Positions 8,944-18,111 of a stretch of DNA of 64,000 nt are shown in pieces (positions within the stretch are counted from its first letter, which is position 1; each line of letters begins with the position of its first letter). Where the stretch lies: positions 310,001-374,000 of the forward strand of contig NZ_LGYN01000026.1 in the NCBI RefSeq assembly GCF_001307105.1, given 5' to 3'. Source of the stretch: Bacillus australimaris. Lineage in GTDB: Bacteria > Bacillota > Bacilli > Bacillales > Bacillaceae. The notes under the pieces are model-generated. The model was not told where the DNA came from. It saw nothing but the letters and a program-made list of their open reading frames with translations, and did not search any database. The translations under genes were made by a program, and so were the position numbers.

Positions 8944-9570
8944 CTACCCCCAGCTTACTGATATGTTGATTGCTGCTCCTACATATTGAAAAATCAAAGA
9001 TAAAATATAGAAGACGCCAATGATCGTCCAAGCAATTCTCGGTGATATACGCCCAACTTGGATGAATAATAAGCCTGTTAAAACAAGATTCCAGAAGATA
9101 AATAGATCGATATTGGCTAGCACAGCATGCCAAGGACCAGACATCCGAATAAGTGCGTTTAACGAGGTAACCGTGATGTCTTTTGGAACATGAAAAAGAA
9201 TGACTGCCAAATGAGAAATAATCGTCCCAATGATCGTAACGGGTGTAATAAACAGCACCGCAGAGAACAGCTGGTGAAAAGATGCATCACCTTTTGCTAA
9301 GAATACGATGAATCTATATATAGCAGCATTGATGATAATCCCAAGTACCAGACCAATTAGCGTCACCACATAAACAACAGGTATCGGCAAACTTAAATCT
9401 GCCCACATTCCTTTATTTACGAGCTCAGACAAGTAAGTCAAAACGACTGTTAACATAAGCACACAAGATAAAGGCCACCAAACAACTGGGTTTTCCCATA
9501 CTCTTTTCAGGTGTTCTAATGGTTTTGTACTCACTCCAATGATCGTGGGTTTTTGCATATTTTCTTTCAT
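8944..9570 (-). CDS. yknW: YIP1-family membrane protein YknW
   Basis: A 208-residue membrane protein with about five hydrophobic segments (for example [20 protein letters not shown] and [19 protein letters not shown]). It belongs to the Yip1-like group; in B. subtilis YknW helps assemble the YknXYZ complex. I chose the ATG at 9568-9570 over the TTG one codon earlier. The B. subtilis operon is sigma-W dependent, but I could not find a TGAAAC/CGTA type promoter in the 100 bases upstream. Confidence 0.88.
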   Translation of the reverse strand: MKENMQKPTIIGVSTKPLEHLKRVWENPVVWWPLSCVLMLTVVLTYLSELVNKGMWADLSLPIPVVYVVTLIGLVLGIIINAAIYRFIVFLAKGDASFHQLFSAVLFITPVTIIGTIISHLAVILFHVPKDITVTSLNALIRMSGPWHAVLANIDLFIFWNLVLTGLLFIQVGRISPRIAWTIIGVFYILSLIFQYVGAAINISVSWG

Positions 9571-9649
9571 CAAATGTCATCCTCTCTATGTTGAGCAAGC
9601 AGGCAAAGCACAATAGCGCTCTTTTTCTATCTATTTTATCAAAAGTTTG

Positions 9650-10012
9650 CCAATAAGTGATAGATTATTTGATTTTCTTATTTTCATTGAGAAAAAATTT
9701 TATCTATTATTCTATTTTCACGAATGAATTCCTCCAAATGACACCGTGACCCGACCATATTCATATTAAGAATCGTGGTTTTACTGTCTTAAAAACATTT
9801 TATTAAGTAAACAACATGTCATTCGGAATAAATATCCTTTTCCTTTGGATTCAATGGGTCTTAGATAGACACAACGATTTTTTGTTAAAATAATCCTAGT
9901 AATTTCGACAAATCCCGGCTTTATAGGACTACGATTGGTTTCTTTTATAGAACAAATAAGTCTTTAGTATCAATACTTTCATATTAAAAAATTAAAAATA
10001 ATAGGATTTTAC
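9650..10012. other. AT-rich non-coding stretch between yknW and the rok-like gene
   Basis: Very AT-rich, with no reading frame of note, no clear hairpin and no recognised RNA. The B. subtilis exporter genes yknU-yknV, expected near here, are absent. Such composition is what Rok-type proteins bind and resembles the stretch ahead of rok at 16350-16733. Confidence 0.6.
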
Positions 10013-10040
10013 TTGATCAAAAGTTATTTTTTCATATAAT
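10013..10040 (+). promoter_or_regulatory. Sigma-A type promoter of the rok-like gene
   Basis: -35 TTGATC (10013-10018), 16-bp spacer, -10 TATAAT (10035-10040), 47 bases ahead of the start codon. Confidence 0.65.
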
Positions 10041-10086
10041 GTAAAATAGAGGTAGGTTAAATGATAGTGGAAATGGAGTCAAGTGA

Positions 10087-10464
10087 ATGTTAAGAGAAAA
10101 ATTGAAAATGCAATTGATTTTACTTTATGAAAAGGAACAAGAAGCATGGCAATACTTTCGAAAGGAAAGAGAATCGATTTATCATGAGCTCAAATTACTT
10201 GATATGAAAGAAAGTAGACCCTCTAATGACAAAATATACTACGCTGCAAGATGTGTAGAGATCATTAAAGAGAAAAAGGGAAGCATTGTCAGCACAAAAG
10301 AATTAAAGGAACAGCTTCAAGCCCGAACAGATTTTAATGTGAGACGAATCAGCGAATTGTATGATCTCATCCAGCAGCTCGATCCTCACATTTCTAAAGC
10401 AAGAAGGGGATGTTTTATTTACGAAGATCACACCCAAATACCTCTACAAACTTTTCACACATAA
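10087..10464 (+). CDS. Short Rok-like nucleoid protein (Rok paralogue without linker)
   Basis: A 125-residue basic protein that aligns by eye with both ends of Rok encoded at 15699-16280. Residues 1-42 (LREKLKMQ..., ERESIYHELKLLD) correspond to the Rok oligomerisation helix (NEREALRLR..., ERDAIYAKLRELD). Residues about 50-113 (CVEIIKEKKGSIVSTKELKEQ...RRGCFIYED) correspond to the Rok winged-helix DNA-binding domain (AIKTLKRHNAAIKSSELQKE...RGQYILEG). The long Gln/Ser/Pro-rich middle of Rok is missing. It therefore resembles the plasmid protein sRok of pLS20. A good GGAG site stands eight bases before the ATG. A role in silencing AT-rich DNA or modulating Rok is inference. Confidence 0.75.
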   Translation: MLREKLKMQLILLYEKEQEAWQYFRKERESIYHELKLLDMKESRPSNDKIYYAARCVEIIKEKKGSIVSTKELKEQLQARTDFNVRRISELYDLIQQLDPHISKARRGCFIYEDHTQIPLQTFHT

Positions 10465-10468
10465 AAAA

Positions 10469-10497
10469 TTGGTTACAGCCGCTGGCCATAACCAAAT
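10469..10497 (-). terminator. Terminator after moaD
   Basis: Stem TTGGTTA / TAACCAA (10469-10475 / 10489-10495) with an inner GCC/GGC pair; the minus strand continues into TTTTTTAT. It also lies just behind the stop of the rok-like gene. Confidence 0.65.
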
Positions 10498-10510
10498 CCT
10501 CTAATATTTA

Positions 10511-10744
10511 TTATCCACCGCTTACAGGAGGAATGAATGCAACAGTGTCCCCGCTACGCACTTCAGCATTTCCCCTCGTATATATTTCGTTGACTGCAAC
10601 CATTACGTTTTGTGCAGCATCAACACCATATACCTCCTGTAATTCTATTTTAATCTCATCAATCGTTGTTTGATCCTTTTGAATGATGATTTGTTGTTTA
10701 CCGGCCTTCTCAGCAAGGCCGGCGAACAATAATACACTAATCAT
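10511..10744 (-). CDS. moaD: Molybdopterin synthase small subunit MoaD
   Basis: A 77-residue ubiquitin-fold sulfur carrier. The C-terminus IPPVSGG carries the Gly-Gly end that MoeB adenylates and that becomes a thiocarboxylate for molybdopterin synthesis. I chose the ATG at 10742-10744, after GAAGGTGAT; the longer reading frame upstream lies inside moaE. It overlaps the moaE 3' end by eight bases and is the last gene of the operon. Confidence 0.93.
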   Translation of the reverse strand: MISVLLFAGLAEKAGKQQIIIQKDQTTIDEIKIELQEVYGVDAAQNVMVAVNEIYTRGNAEVRSGDTVAFIPPVSGG

Positions 10745-11228
10745 GCTGATCACCTTCTTTCGCTGCAAGCTGAAGATCGCTAGGTTTACCTTCTGGATAT
10801 GAAACCGTTTCAAGCTGATCACCTATCCAGGCCTCTCCGTCTTCCCAATATTCTTTTTTCCAAATGGGAACGATTTCTTTGATTCGTTCGATGGCATATT
10901 CATTGGCTTCATAAGCAGCCTTCCGATGAGGAGATGAAACGGCGATCGCAACAGCAATATCCGTTATCTCAAGCGTCCCAACCCGGTGCACAATGGCTGC
11001 TTCAGTGTCAGGCCACCGTTTCTTTATTTCTTGTCCAATTTGGCTTAACATACGTTCTGCCATTGGTATATAGGCTTCATAGGTTAAACGCAATGTTTTC
11101 TTGCCGTTTGTCCACTCTCTGACAGTTCCGATAAATGTCGTAATCGCCCCTGCCTTTCGTCTTGTCACATGCTGAATCAATTCGTTTACATCAATCGGCG
11201 TTTTTGTTATTTTAAACAATTCGCTCAA
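10737..11228 (-). CDS. moaE: Molybdopterin synthase large subunit MoaE
   Basis: A 163-residue catalytic subunit that uses the MoaD thiocarboxylate to place the dithiolene sulfurs on precursor Z. Family features seen: GAITTFIGTVREW near the N-terminus, VHRVGTLEITDIAVAIAVSSPHRKAAY in the middle and the lysine-rich active-site segment PIWKKEYWEDGEAWI. It overlaps mobB by four bases and moaD by eight, so translation is coupled. Confidence 0.95.
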   Translation of the reverse strand: MSELFKITKTPIDVNELIQHVTRRKAGAITTFIGTVREWTNGKKTLRLTYEAYIPMAERMLSQIGQEIKKRWPDTEAAIVHRVGTLEITDIAVAIAVSSPHRKAAYEANEYAIERIKEIVPIWKKEYWEDGEAWIGDQLETVSYPEGKPSDLQLAAKEGDQHD

Positions 11229-11749
11229 ATTGAGCCGCCTCCCTTCAATAAGTGAAAAGCAAATGTCATCCCGCGCTTTTCAAAGGCTGAAAACACAGGA
11301 AACGGGTAGTGTTCAGTTAATTGATACTCACGAGAAAAATAAATAGCTGCTTGTATATTAGACAGAGTTGAAAGGTCGATAAGCTCCTCTTCATTCTTTA
11401 CACAAACGATTTTGCGATAAGGTGCCCGTTTATATCCCTCTACTAGGACAGCATCTAACGGAAGCTGCTGGCACATATTAAGTAGCTGCTCTAATGTGAT
11501 ATGCTTCATGGAAAAGTGAAATTCACCCTCTCCTTCCACACCAGCAGCATATGCACCAGCTTGAACATATCGATCGGTATCTTTTTCTTTTAAAAGACGA
11601 TCTGGTGTCCCGCCATGTCCATGATGTTTAAAGCAGCCTAGCTTTAGCCCTTCTTTCTCAGCCAACTGACAGAGCTTTTCGATCAACGTGGTCTTGCCGC
11701 TGTTCTGATAACCAACCACTTGTAATATGCTTAATTTGTCATCCAGCAC
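11225..11749 (-). CDS. mobB: Molybdopterin-guanine dinucleotide biosynthesis protein MobB
   Basis: A 174-residue GTP-binding protein with a P-loop GYQNSGKTTLIEKL near residues 13-26. MobB assists MobA in making the guanine dinucleotide form of the cofactor. Translation probably begins at a GTG inside the end of moeA (19-base overlap), with GGTGG as ribosome site. Its presence next to mobA implies that the host uses MGD-type enzymes such as nitrate reductase or formate dehydrogenase, which are not in this window. Confidence 0.92.
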   Translation of the reverse strand: MLDDKLSILQVVGYQNSGKTTLIEKLCQLAEKEGLKLGCFKHHGHGGTPDRLLKEKDTDRYVQAGAYAAGVEGEGEFHFSMKHITLEQLLNMCQQLPLDAVLVEGYKRAPYRKIVCVKNEEELIDLSTLSNIQAAIYFSREYQLTEHYPFPVFSAFEKRGMTFAFHLLKGGGSI

Positions 11750-13005
11750 GTGGAACCACCGCCTTCGAGCTGAAACAGCAGAACTCTGACTTGATCACCC
11801 GCTTGAAAACCTCTTGTCCCTCCAGGCAGCACGATGAAACAGTTAGCTTCTGCAATAGAGGTTACTGCACTTGATTTATCAAGACCTGTTGGAGTCACAC
11901 TAAGCTGACTGCCAGTGAATTGAAAGGCTGCCCTGACAAATCGTGTGAACGGATTGGCTTTTGGAAAATCATGAGTAAGCTTCGCCTCGGCAAAAGCGGG
12001 AAACGGCTTTTCTTTGAAATACCACTTATAAATGATCGGTTTCACAAATAATTCAAAGCCAACAAAACAGGCAGCAGGGTTACCGGAGAGCCCAAACAGT
12101 AATTGACCATTTGGCATTGCAGCAACCGTCGTCACACTTCCAGGTCTCATAGCTACTTTATTGAACAGCACCTCGGCTCCCAGCTTTTCATAAATAGCAG
12201 GCAGAAAGTCAAAATCGCCCACAGACACACCGCCTGTTGTAATGAGAATGTCTACCTTGCTCAAGGCTTCTTTTACCGCATGATAACTTTTGTCAAAATC
12301 ATCGGACACACCGCCTAAATCAAGCGGCTCAGCTCCAGCCTCAAGTACTTGGGCATAAACCATACTAAGATTACTATTTCTAATCTTACCGTCCTCCATG
12401 GCATCACTCACTTGAAGAAGTTCTGTACCTGTTGAAATAATACCGATCACCGGTTTTTTAACAACTGGCACTACCGCATATCCGAATGTCGCCAATAGAG
12501 CCGTGACGCCCGGAGTTACGCTTGTTCCTTTTTTGACCATTACGTTTCCTTTGAGCACTTCTTCTCCTTGTCGAGAGATATTGTCTCCACTTTTCAGTGG
12601 TCTTTTAAGTGACATGTATGATGTGCCATCTTTTTCGAAGGTCTTAGTCAGTTCGATCATGATGACGACATTTGCTCCATCTGGAATTTTTGCTCCTGTC
12701 ATGATACGTATAGCCTGAAAGGGACCAATTGTTTCTTCTGAGACCATTCCTGCACCAATATGATCAATGACCTCAAATTCGACCGGATGCTCGCTTGACG
12801 CTTCTTTTGTATCTTCTGCCCGAAGTGCGAAGCCATCATACGGCGAACGGTCAAATGCCGGGACATCATGATCTGCCAAAATATCTTCTGCAATAAACCT
12901 TCCAAGGCTATCCTTTAAAGGGACCCATTCTACTTTTCCGTGTTTTTCGTATTGATGTACCTTCTTTATGGCCTCTTCTACTGGTATTGGCTGCCGTCTT
13001 TCCAT
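11731..13005 (-). CDS. moeA: Molybdopterin molybdenumtransferase MoeA
   Basis: A 424-residue enzyme that inserts molybdate into adenylated molybdopterin. Family segments: DVPAFDRSPYDGFAL near 45-60, IRIMTGAKIPDGAN near 105, the molybdopterin-binding ILITTGGVSVGDFDF (about 255) and LFGLSGNPAACFVGF (about 310). An in-frame GTG one codon earlier is an equally possible start (AGGAG lies 6-9 bases before). It lies 12 bases after moeB and overlaps mobB. Confidence 0.95.
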   Translation of the reverse strand: MERRQPIPVEEAIKKVHQYEKHGKVEWVPLKDSLGRFIAEDILADHDVPAFDRSPYDGFALRAEDTKEASSEHPVEFEVIDHIGAGMVSEETIGPFQAIRIMTGAKIPDGANVVIMIELTKTFEKDGTSYMSLKRPLKSGDNISRQGEEVLKGNVMVKKGTSVTPGVTALLATFGYAVVPVVKKPVIGIISTGTELLQVSDAMEDGKIRNSNLSMVYAQVLEAGAEPLDLGGVSDDFDKSYHAVKEALSKVDILITTGGVSVGDFDFLPAIYEKLGAEVLFNKVAMRPGSVTTVAAMPNGQLLFGLSGNPAACFVGFELFVKPIIYKWYFKEKPFPAFAEAKLTHDFPKANPFTRFVRAAFQFTGSQLSVTPTGLDKSSAVTSIAEANCFIVLPGGTRGFQAGDQVRVLLFQLEGGGSTCWMTN

Positions 13006-13017
13006 CACACTTCACTC

Positions 13018-14034
13018 CTATACTCCTAGCAGTCTTGCTAATAATGAATTTGCTGCTTTGACATCATTTGTCCCATGAATTAATACCCGTCCTCCTTTAA
13101 AAAAGACAAGACGGTACGTTTCATAGCGTATATGGATTAAAAAGTCGTTCACTTCCATCTCACATATCAATGACAGACGTTCTTTTAAATGCTGAAATGA
13201 AAAATTTTCTAAATCCTTTGAAATGATTTGAATTGTGTCACGTCCGCAAAGAACTGCCGTTTTTTTACGCTGTTCTTGTAAATATGGATACATTCTATTT
13301 GTGCCGCATGATGGACAGTTCTCCTGCTTAGTATGAGATATATCCATTTTAAACGAAGATGACTGCCATAAATCAAACGTGACAAATTTCTGCTCGATTT
13401 GCTCTTCATGCCCTGTTAAATATTTTAATGCCTCTGTTTGCTGATAAGCAGAAACCATTTGAACTGCTGGTGAAATAATTCCCGCTGTATCACACGTCAA
13501 GCCGCCAACAGGCATTGCCGTGAACACACAAGATAAACACGGCGTTTTATCCGGCAAAATCGTCATATACATCCCCTGACTGCTCACACAAGCGCCATAG
13601 ATCCACGGTGTTTTCGTTTCTATTGATAAATCATTCATCACCATTCTTGTCTCAAAATTATCTGTCGCATCAACGACAATATCAGCTTTCTGGAACAACG
13701 GCCTTAACAGCCTCGCATCTGCATCTTCTATCAAGGCATGAATGGTCACTTCATGATTGATCTGCTCTAGACGTTTTTTTGCCGCAGCTGCTTTAGGCAC
13801 ATGTGCCTTAGCATCAAGTTCCGTGTACAGCTGCTGCCGCTGTAAATTTGAATATTCGACATAATCACGATCGACAATCGTCAATGTACCGATGCCAGAC
13901 CGGACAAGCCCTTCAGCAGAAGCGGTTCCAAGTGCTCCAGCTCCAATGATCAGAACATGACTTTCAGCAAGCGCACGCTGGCCTTTTTCCCCAACCGGAG
14001 GGAACAAGATTTGTCTTGAATATCGGTCATTCAA
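13018..14034 (-). CDS. moeB: MoaD-adenylating enzyme MoeB (ThiF/HesA family)
   Basis: An E1-like enzyme of 338 residues that activates the MoaD C-terminus. It shows [16 protein letters not shown] at the start, the nucleotide loop [21 protein letters not shown], the catalytic region [14 protein letters not shown], and two CxxC zinc pairs (PCLSCVF and NCPSCGTN). I prefer the TTG start at 14032-14034, after GAGGAG; the upstream ATG at 14067 overlaps mobA and has no ribosome site. The last 80 residues are extra to the ThiF core. Confidence 0.93.
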   Translation of the reverse strand: MNDRYSRQILFPPVGEKGQRALAESHVLIIGAGALGTASAEGLVRSGIGTLTIVDRDYVEYSNLQRQQLYTELDAKAHVPKAAAAKKRLEQINHEVTIHALIEDADARLLRPLFQKADIVVDATDNFETRMVMNDLSIETKTPWIYGACVSSQGMYMTILPDKTPCLSCVFTAMPVGGLTCDTAGIISPAVQMVSAYQQTEALKYLTGHEEQIEQKFVTFDLWQSSSFKMDISHTKQENCPSCGTNRMYPYLQEQRKKTAVLCGRDTIQIISKDLENFSFQHLKERLSLICEMEVNDFLIHIRYETYRLVFFKGGRVLIHGTNDVKAANSLLARLLGV

Positions 14035-14063
14035 TGCTGTTCTCTCCTCACCGTTTTTATGTA

Positions 14064-14645
14064 TCATATCATACCGTTTTCAGGTAAATCGCTTCTTTTA
14101 TTGATATTACAAAATTCGTTTGATGTTACGTTCAACTCTTCCTCCGAAACGATGCGCACTTGAAGCTTTCGAAGCAAGTCTTGAATGGCTAATTGATTCT
14201 CTTTTAAACACGCGTGAACAAAAGGCAGACAGCGGCGGTGATAAAGTGCAAATAAAGGCTGTAATCTGCCATGCACAAGCGGAATCACGGCATCTGTGTG
14301 CTCCGTGCAATAGGATAATATTATCTCGGCCGTTCTCTTCCGTATGAAAGGCATGTCACATGCCGTCACCAAATACCATTCTGCTTCTTGTTTTTTCATC
14401 GCCGTATACATCCCGGCAAGCGGTCCGCATCCACGCACCTCTTCATCATCTAACCACACATTTTGTTCGCCTCTTGCTTTGAAAAAAGGAAGAAGTGATG
14501 GATGACTAATGATAACAGTCTGCCCTTCTAAAAGCTGCTCTTTCACATGCTCATATAGTGGTTTCCCTTGATACACATGACTTGCCTTTGGCTCTCCAAA
14601 ACGTCTAGAAGCTCCTCCAGCTAAGATCACATTCACGACGTGCAT
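14064..14645 (-). CDS. mobA: Molybdenum cofactor guanylyltransferase MobA
   Basis: A 193-residue nucleotidyltransferase that joins GMP to molybdopterin. The N-terminal GTP-binding signature is [16 protein letters not shown], the metal/GTP region is [12 protein letters not shown]. The ATG at 14643-14645 follows AAGGAGG with eight bases of spacing, so I shortened the reading frame. First gene of the six-gene cofactor operon; divergent from yknT. Confidence 0.94.
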   Translation of the reverse strand: MHVVNVILAGGASRRFGEPKASHVYQGKPLYEHVKEQLLEGQTVIISHPSLLPFFKARGEQNVWLDDEEVRGCGPLAGMYTAMKKQEAEWYLVTACDMPFIRKRTAEIILSYCTEHTDAVIPLVHGRLQPLFALYHRRCLPFVHACLKENQLAIQDLLRKLQVRIVSEEELNVTSNEFCNINKRSDLPENGMI

Positions 14646-14729
14646 CCTCTCGTCCTCCTTTGATATGGTTGTTCTAATCGCACTCATTTCGCATACTTTA
14701 TTGGTAACATGAATAAGGAGGATCTACCG

Positions 14730-15647
14730 ATGAACAGACGCCATGCTTCTCCCCTATTCCATGATTTATCTCAAGAGAATTTATACTTAAAAGCTGAAAC
14801 TGCCAAATATCAACAAATCATCTCTGATTTACAATCCTCATATACGCATTCTAAAAATAAGAAGCTGACTCAAGAATATCATGAGATGAAAAAGGATTTC
14901 ACGCAATTAAAACAGCAACTGGATGAAATGACCATTGATCAAGACGATGCGGCCTCAAAAATAGAGGATCTCTCCTACAGCAAATCAGAATTATTACATA
15001 AAATCGTCCTTCTTCAAGAAATGCTGCAAAAGGAAACCTATCATAGAAGAAAAGAAACAGAAGAAAAACACAGGCTGCATTTGAAAGTTGTCAAATATAA
15101 GGAAATCTCTCAACAATTAAACGAACGAATGCAGGATCAAGATAAACGACTTGCAAAAGAGGAGAAAAAAGGAAATACTTTATCTGCTGTCATTGAGAAG
15201 TTGCAGCAAACATTGAGCGGTAAAAACACCGAGCTCCATTTATTACAGGAAGGCGTCAAGCACCTTCAAGAACGTTTTTATGAAACCCAGGAGAAATTAT
15301 TGCAAATTGAAAAAGCAAAAGAAGCGATTTTTTACGAAACGCTCACAAGCTATCAAAAGCAGTTAGCAGAAAGCGAGGAATGGATCGCATCTCATTTTGC
15401 TGATATTGATCAGTCAGCTCAAACAAATTCACAGCCATTCTCACGAGACCGTATTTTGCAAACGACGGAAGAAATCGAACCGATTTTGAAGAAACTCAAC
15501 GAACAAGTTCAAACACTTCAGGAACAAGTCGATGCGGTGCAGCGCAATGGAGAGGTGATGACAGTCAAGATCGACAGGTTCAAAAAACAGCGTGATCACC
15601 TGTCTAAGGAACGCAAAATTGTCTATACGGTAGATCAAAAAAAGTAA
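14730..15647 (+). CDS. yknT: Coiled-coil sporulation protein YknT (Cse15)
   Basis: About 305 residues, nearly all charged heptad-like sequence (long coiled coil from about 10 to 300) with no membrane segment or signal peptide. The ATG at 14730 follows AAGGAGG. Position between mobA and rok matches yknT of B. subtilis, a sigma-E controlled sporulation gene of unknown biochemical function. Coiled-coil proteins of this class often take part in coat assembly, but nothing in the sequence proves that here. Confidence 0.85.
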   Translation: MNRRHASPLFHDLSQENLYLKAETAKYQQIISDLQSSYTHSKNKKLTQEYHEMKKDFTQLKQQLDEMTIDQDDAASKIEDLSYSKSELLHKIVLLQEMLQKETYHRRKETEEKHRLHLKVVKYKEISQQLNERMQDQDKRLAKEEKKGNTLSAVIEKLQQTLSGKNTELHLLQEGVKHLQERFYETQEKLLQIEKAKEAIFYETLTSYQKQLAESEEWIASHFADIDQSAQTNSQPFSRDRILQTTEEIEPILKKLNEQVQTLQEQVDAVQRNGEVMTVKIDRFKKQRDHLSKERKIVYTVDQKK

Positions 15648-15660
15648 TTCTCGAAATAAA

Positions 15661-15697
15661 AAACTGCTGGCTTTTACGCCCAGCAGTTTCTTTTTTA
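15661..15697 (+). terminator. Bidirectional terminator between yknT and rok
   Basis: Ten-base perfect stem AAACTGCTGG / CCAGCAGTTT with T-rich sequence on the right and A-rich on the left; it can serve both converging genes. Confidence 0.85.
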
Positions 15698-15698
15698 T

Positions 15699-16280
15699 TT
15701 ATTCGTCTTCTGTTTGAATGTCGCCTTCTAAAATATATTGTCCGCGATAAGGCTTCTTCACTTCAGGATACATTTTAATTAAGCTTTGCATAAACGTTGT
15801 CATATTTGGGATTTCAAGACCGCTCTCTTTTTCAATCTCTTTTTGAAGCTCTGAGCTTTTAATCGCCGCATTATGACGCTTTAGCGTTTTAATTGCAGCT
15901 TCACGAAGCTTAGCTGCCTTTGAACCAGGTCGGGCTGTGCCTCTTCTGCGTCTTGTTGAACCATCAGGAATACCTACAGGTGCACTGTTTAGCTGTCCTG
16001 TTCCTAAAGGTGATGCAGCATTTGATTGCTGCTGTGACGGCTGCTGATAGCTTCTCATTTCTTGTGCAGCGAGTTCAGCTAATACAGGGAGTGAATCCGT
16101 CTTTCTCTCCGTGCGAACTTCTTTTTTTGTATCTGACACTAGACCAGAACCTTGACGGTCTAATTCTCTTAATTTTGCATAAATCGCATCTCGTTCAGTT
16201 TGATATTCACGAATGACCTTTACTTCTGCTTCGTTTAATTGCTCCAATCGTAAACGTAACGCTTCCCTCTCATTAAACAA
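15699..16280 (-). CDS. rok: Nucleoid-associated repressor Rok
   Basis: A 193-residue DNA-binding protein that in B. subtilis silences AT-rich and horizontally acquired genes and represses comK. Residues 1-45 form the charged oligomerisation helix; residues about 60-130 are a Gln/Ser/Pro-rich linker ending in a basic patch (TRRRRGTARPGSKAAKLR); residues 125-187 form the winged helix that contacts the minor groove. The start is TTG, after GAGGGGG. A paralogue without the linker is at 10087-10464. The upstream region is long and AT-rich, as expected for autoregulation. Confidence 0.95.
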   Translation of the reverse strand: MFNEREALRLRLEQLNEAEVKVIREYQTERDAIYAKLRELDRQGSGLVSDTKKEVRTERKTDSLPVLAELAAQEMRSYQQPSQQQSNAASPLGTGQLNSAPVGIPDGSTRRRRGTARPGSKAAKLREAAIKTLKRHNAAIKSSELQKEIEKESGLEIPNMTTFMQSLIKMYPEVKKPYRGQYILEGDIQTEDE

Positions 16281-16320
16281 TGGATATCCCCCTCATCATA
16301 TAAAAAATATTCTATAGTAA

Positions 16321-16349
16321 ATATTAGATTAGAAAACTAATTTTATCAA
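16321..16349 (-). promoter_or_regulatory. Probable rok promoter
   Basis: Minus strand: -35 TTGATA (16344-16349), 17-bp spacer, -10 TAATAT (16321-16326). Confidence 0.5.
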
Positions 16350-16733
16350 CTATTTTTTTATCATTTTACAGTTTGCTAACAGATAGGTATTTTCAACTAA
16401 AATTTTGACACAGAGGAAAATTTGGCATCCAGTTCATTGCCACTAAAGGCTTTTGACAAACTTTAAAATATTGTAAAAAAATTGAATAAACGCTTATACT
16501 ACTTGATTTATATAGTTATTTACCAAACTGAAATTTCTTTTGTGCAAAAATGTTCTGAATAGTAAATAGTTAAAATCTTTACATTTTTATTTCAAAACAA
16601 AAATGTAAATAGGTCGTTATACCTTTTTATTTCAGGGATATTTTTTAATAAACTCCCTCAATTTCTCTTTTGTTAGGAATAACATCTACTTAAAGAGTCA
16701 TCAAGTGAAATATGTCGCCTATTTCTGCCCATG
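16350..16733. other. AT-rich non-coding region upstream of rok
   Basis: Nearly 400 bases without a gene, hairpin or recognised RNA, strongly enriched in A/T tracts. Likely binding ground for Rok and other regulators of rok, by analogy with B. subtilis. Confidence 0.55.
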
Positions 16734-16755
16734 AAAAAACCCCCATTTATGGGGG
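16734..16755 (-). terminator. Terminator after ykuV
   Basis: CCCCCAT / ATGGGGG stem followed on the minus strand by TTTTTT. Confidence 0.85.
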
Positions 16756-16760
16756 AAAGC

Positions 16761-17219
16761 TTATTCTGCAGCCTTTTCAGACTCAGATAGCACTCGATTG
16801 ACTCGTTTTTCAAGCATTTTCATTCCGCTTCCGCCAGCTTGGAAGTGGCGCAGAGCACCTGTTTTATCAAATACATAATATGCAGGTACATATTCGTTTT
16901 CAAAGGCTTCTGTTAAGTGATGATCACTGTCCACAAAGATTGGCTGCGTGATTTCATGCTCTTTTGCCACTTCTTTGATTTTTTCAAGATCTAGATCATC
17001 CTCTGAACGAGGCATATGAACTGCCACCACGTTCAGTTGATCCTTATAATCATCACGGAATTGATTCACTTGAGGCATAGCCTCTTTACAAAGATGACAG
17101 CTGACTGACCAGAAATGAATCAATGTTGGTTTGTCACCAATCAGATCTTCTTTTGTTACTTCTCCATTTAACCATTCTTTTGCACCAGTTAGTTCTGGCA
17201 TTGGTTGACGTAATTTCAT
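16761..17219 (-). CDS. ykuV: Thioredoxin-like thiol-disulfide oxidoreductase YkuV
   Basis: A 152-residue cytoplasmic thioredoxin-fold protein without signal peptide. The redox motif is CHLC (Cys41 and Cys44) in FWSVSCHLCKEAMP, as in B. subtilis YkuV, a thiol-disulfide oxidoreductase. It follows the peroxiredoxin gene ykuU and may act as its reductant. A terminator hairpin between the two genes means that only read-through or a separate promoter expresses ykuV. Confidence 0.93.
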   Translation of the reverse strand: MKLRQPMPELTGAKEWLNGEVTKEDLIGDKPTLIHFWSVSCHLCKEAMPQVNQFRDDYKDQLNVVAVHMPRSEDDLDLEKIKEVAKEHEITQPIFVDSDHHLTEAFENEYVPAYYVFDKTGALRHFQAGGSGMKMLEKRVNRVLSESEKAAE

Positions 17220-17253
17220 TATGAAGCGCCTCCATCCATTGTATGTGTCGAAA

Positions 17254-17279
17254 CAAAAAGGTCTAACATCAGTTAGACC
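17254..17279 (-). terminator. Terminator after ykuU
   Basis: GGTCTAAC / GTTAGACC stem (17260-17267 / 17272-17279) followed on the minus strand by TTTTTG. Confidence 0.75.
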
Positions 17280-17301
17280 CTCCTGTTTCTTCAGCTATCA
17301 A

Positions 17302-17844
17302 TTAAAGTGTTTTTTGACCAGGCTTCCAGTTCGCTGGGCAAAGTCCACCAGTTTGTAATGCTTGAAGAACACGTAATGTCTCATCTACATCACGACCGAT
17401 ATTGTTGTGGAATACTGTTTGATATTGAAGTTCGCCTTCTGGGTTAATGATGTATAGACCGCGAAGTGCAATTCCTTCTTCTTCAATTAAAACGCCGTAT
17501 TCTCTAGAAACTGTGTGGTTTGTATCAGCAGCTAGCGGGTATTTCAATTCACCTAGACCATTGTCTTTACGGTCTGTATTAATCCAAGCAAGATGCGTAT
17601 GGATTGTATCAGTAGATACACCAATGATTTCTGCATCTAAATCTTCGAACTCATCATAACGATCGCTCATTGCTGTAATTTCAGTAGGGCAAACAAATGT
17701 GAAATCCATTGGATAGAAGAAAAGAACTGTCCATTTGTCATTCTTCATGTTTTCCTCTAAACTTACTTTACCAAATTCCTTGTTAGCAAGTACTGCTTCC
17801 ATTTCAAAACGTGGAGCTTGTTTTCCTACAAAACGCTCTGCCAT
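17302..17844 (-). CDS. ykuU: 2-Cys peroxiredoxin YkuU
   Basis: A 180-residue AhpC/Prx1-type peroxidase. The peroxidatic cysteine is Cys52 in DFTFVCPTEI and the resolving cysteine Cys169 in GGLCPANW near the C-terminus. It should reduce hydrogen peroxide or organic peroxides using thiols supplied by thioredoxin-like partners, YkuV being the obvious neighbour. A weak PerR-like palindrome (17945-17959) is upstream, described under findings. Confidence 0.94.
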   Translation of the reverse strand: MAERFVGKQAPRFEMEAVLANKEFGKVSLEENMKNDKWTVLFFYPMDFTFVCPTEITAMSDRYDEFEDLDAEIIGVSTDTIHTHLAWINTDRKDNGLGELKYPLAADTNHTVSREYGVLIEEEGIALRGLYIINPEGELQYQTVFHNNIGRDVDETLRVLQALQTGGLCPANWKPGQKTL

Positions 17845-18039
17845 ATGTAAATCCCTCCAAAAATAATATCTTATACAGGCTTCTTAGCTGTATATAAAAT
17901 GAGAATCAAAACTTGAAATTCTCATTTAGTTAATAACTTCACAATTACAATTATAATACTTTAGCGATTTTTAGTCAATATTAATTAATAATAAATTTAA
18001 TTAACGATTTGTCACAATCTCTTGATTCATCTAATAAAA

Positions 18040-18065
18040 GTTTAACATGACTTGCATAAGGGAAC
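18040..18065 (+). promoter_or_regulatory. Sigma-B promoter of ykuT
   Basis: -35 GTTTAA (18040-18045), 14-bp spacer, -10 GGGAAC (18060-18065), one base from the GGGWAW consensus. B. subtilis ykuT belongs to the general stress regulon, which agrees. Confidence 0.65.
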
Positions 18066-18111
18066 AAATGATTAGCTTCTCTTTTAGAGCATACATAGAA
18101 AGGTTTTGAAG

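Noticed and set aside
9574..9660. Sigma-W promoter expected for yknWXYZ
   Set aside because: I searched for TGAAAC with CGTA/CGTC at 16-17 bases and found none; control in this strain may differ.
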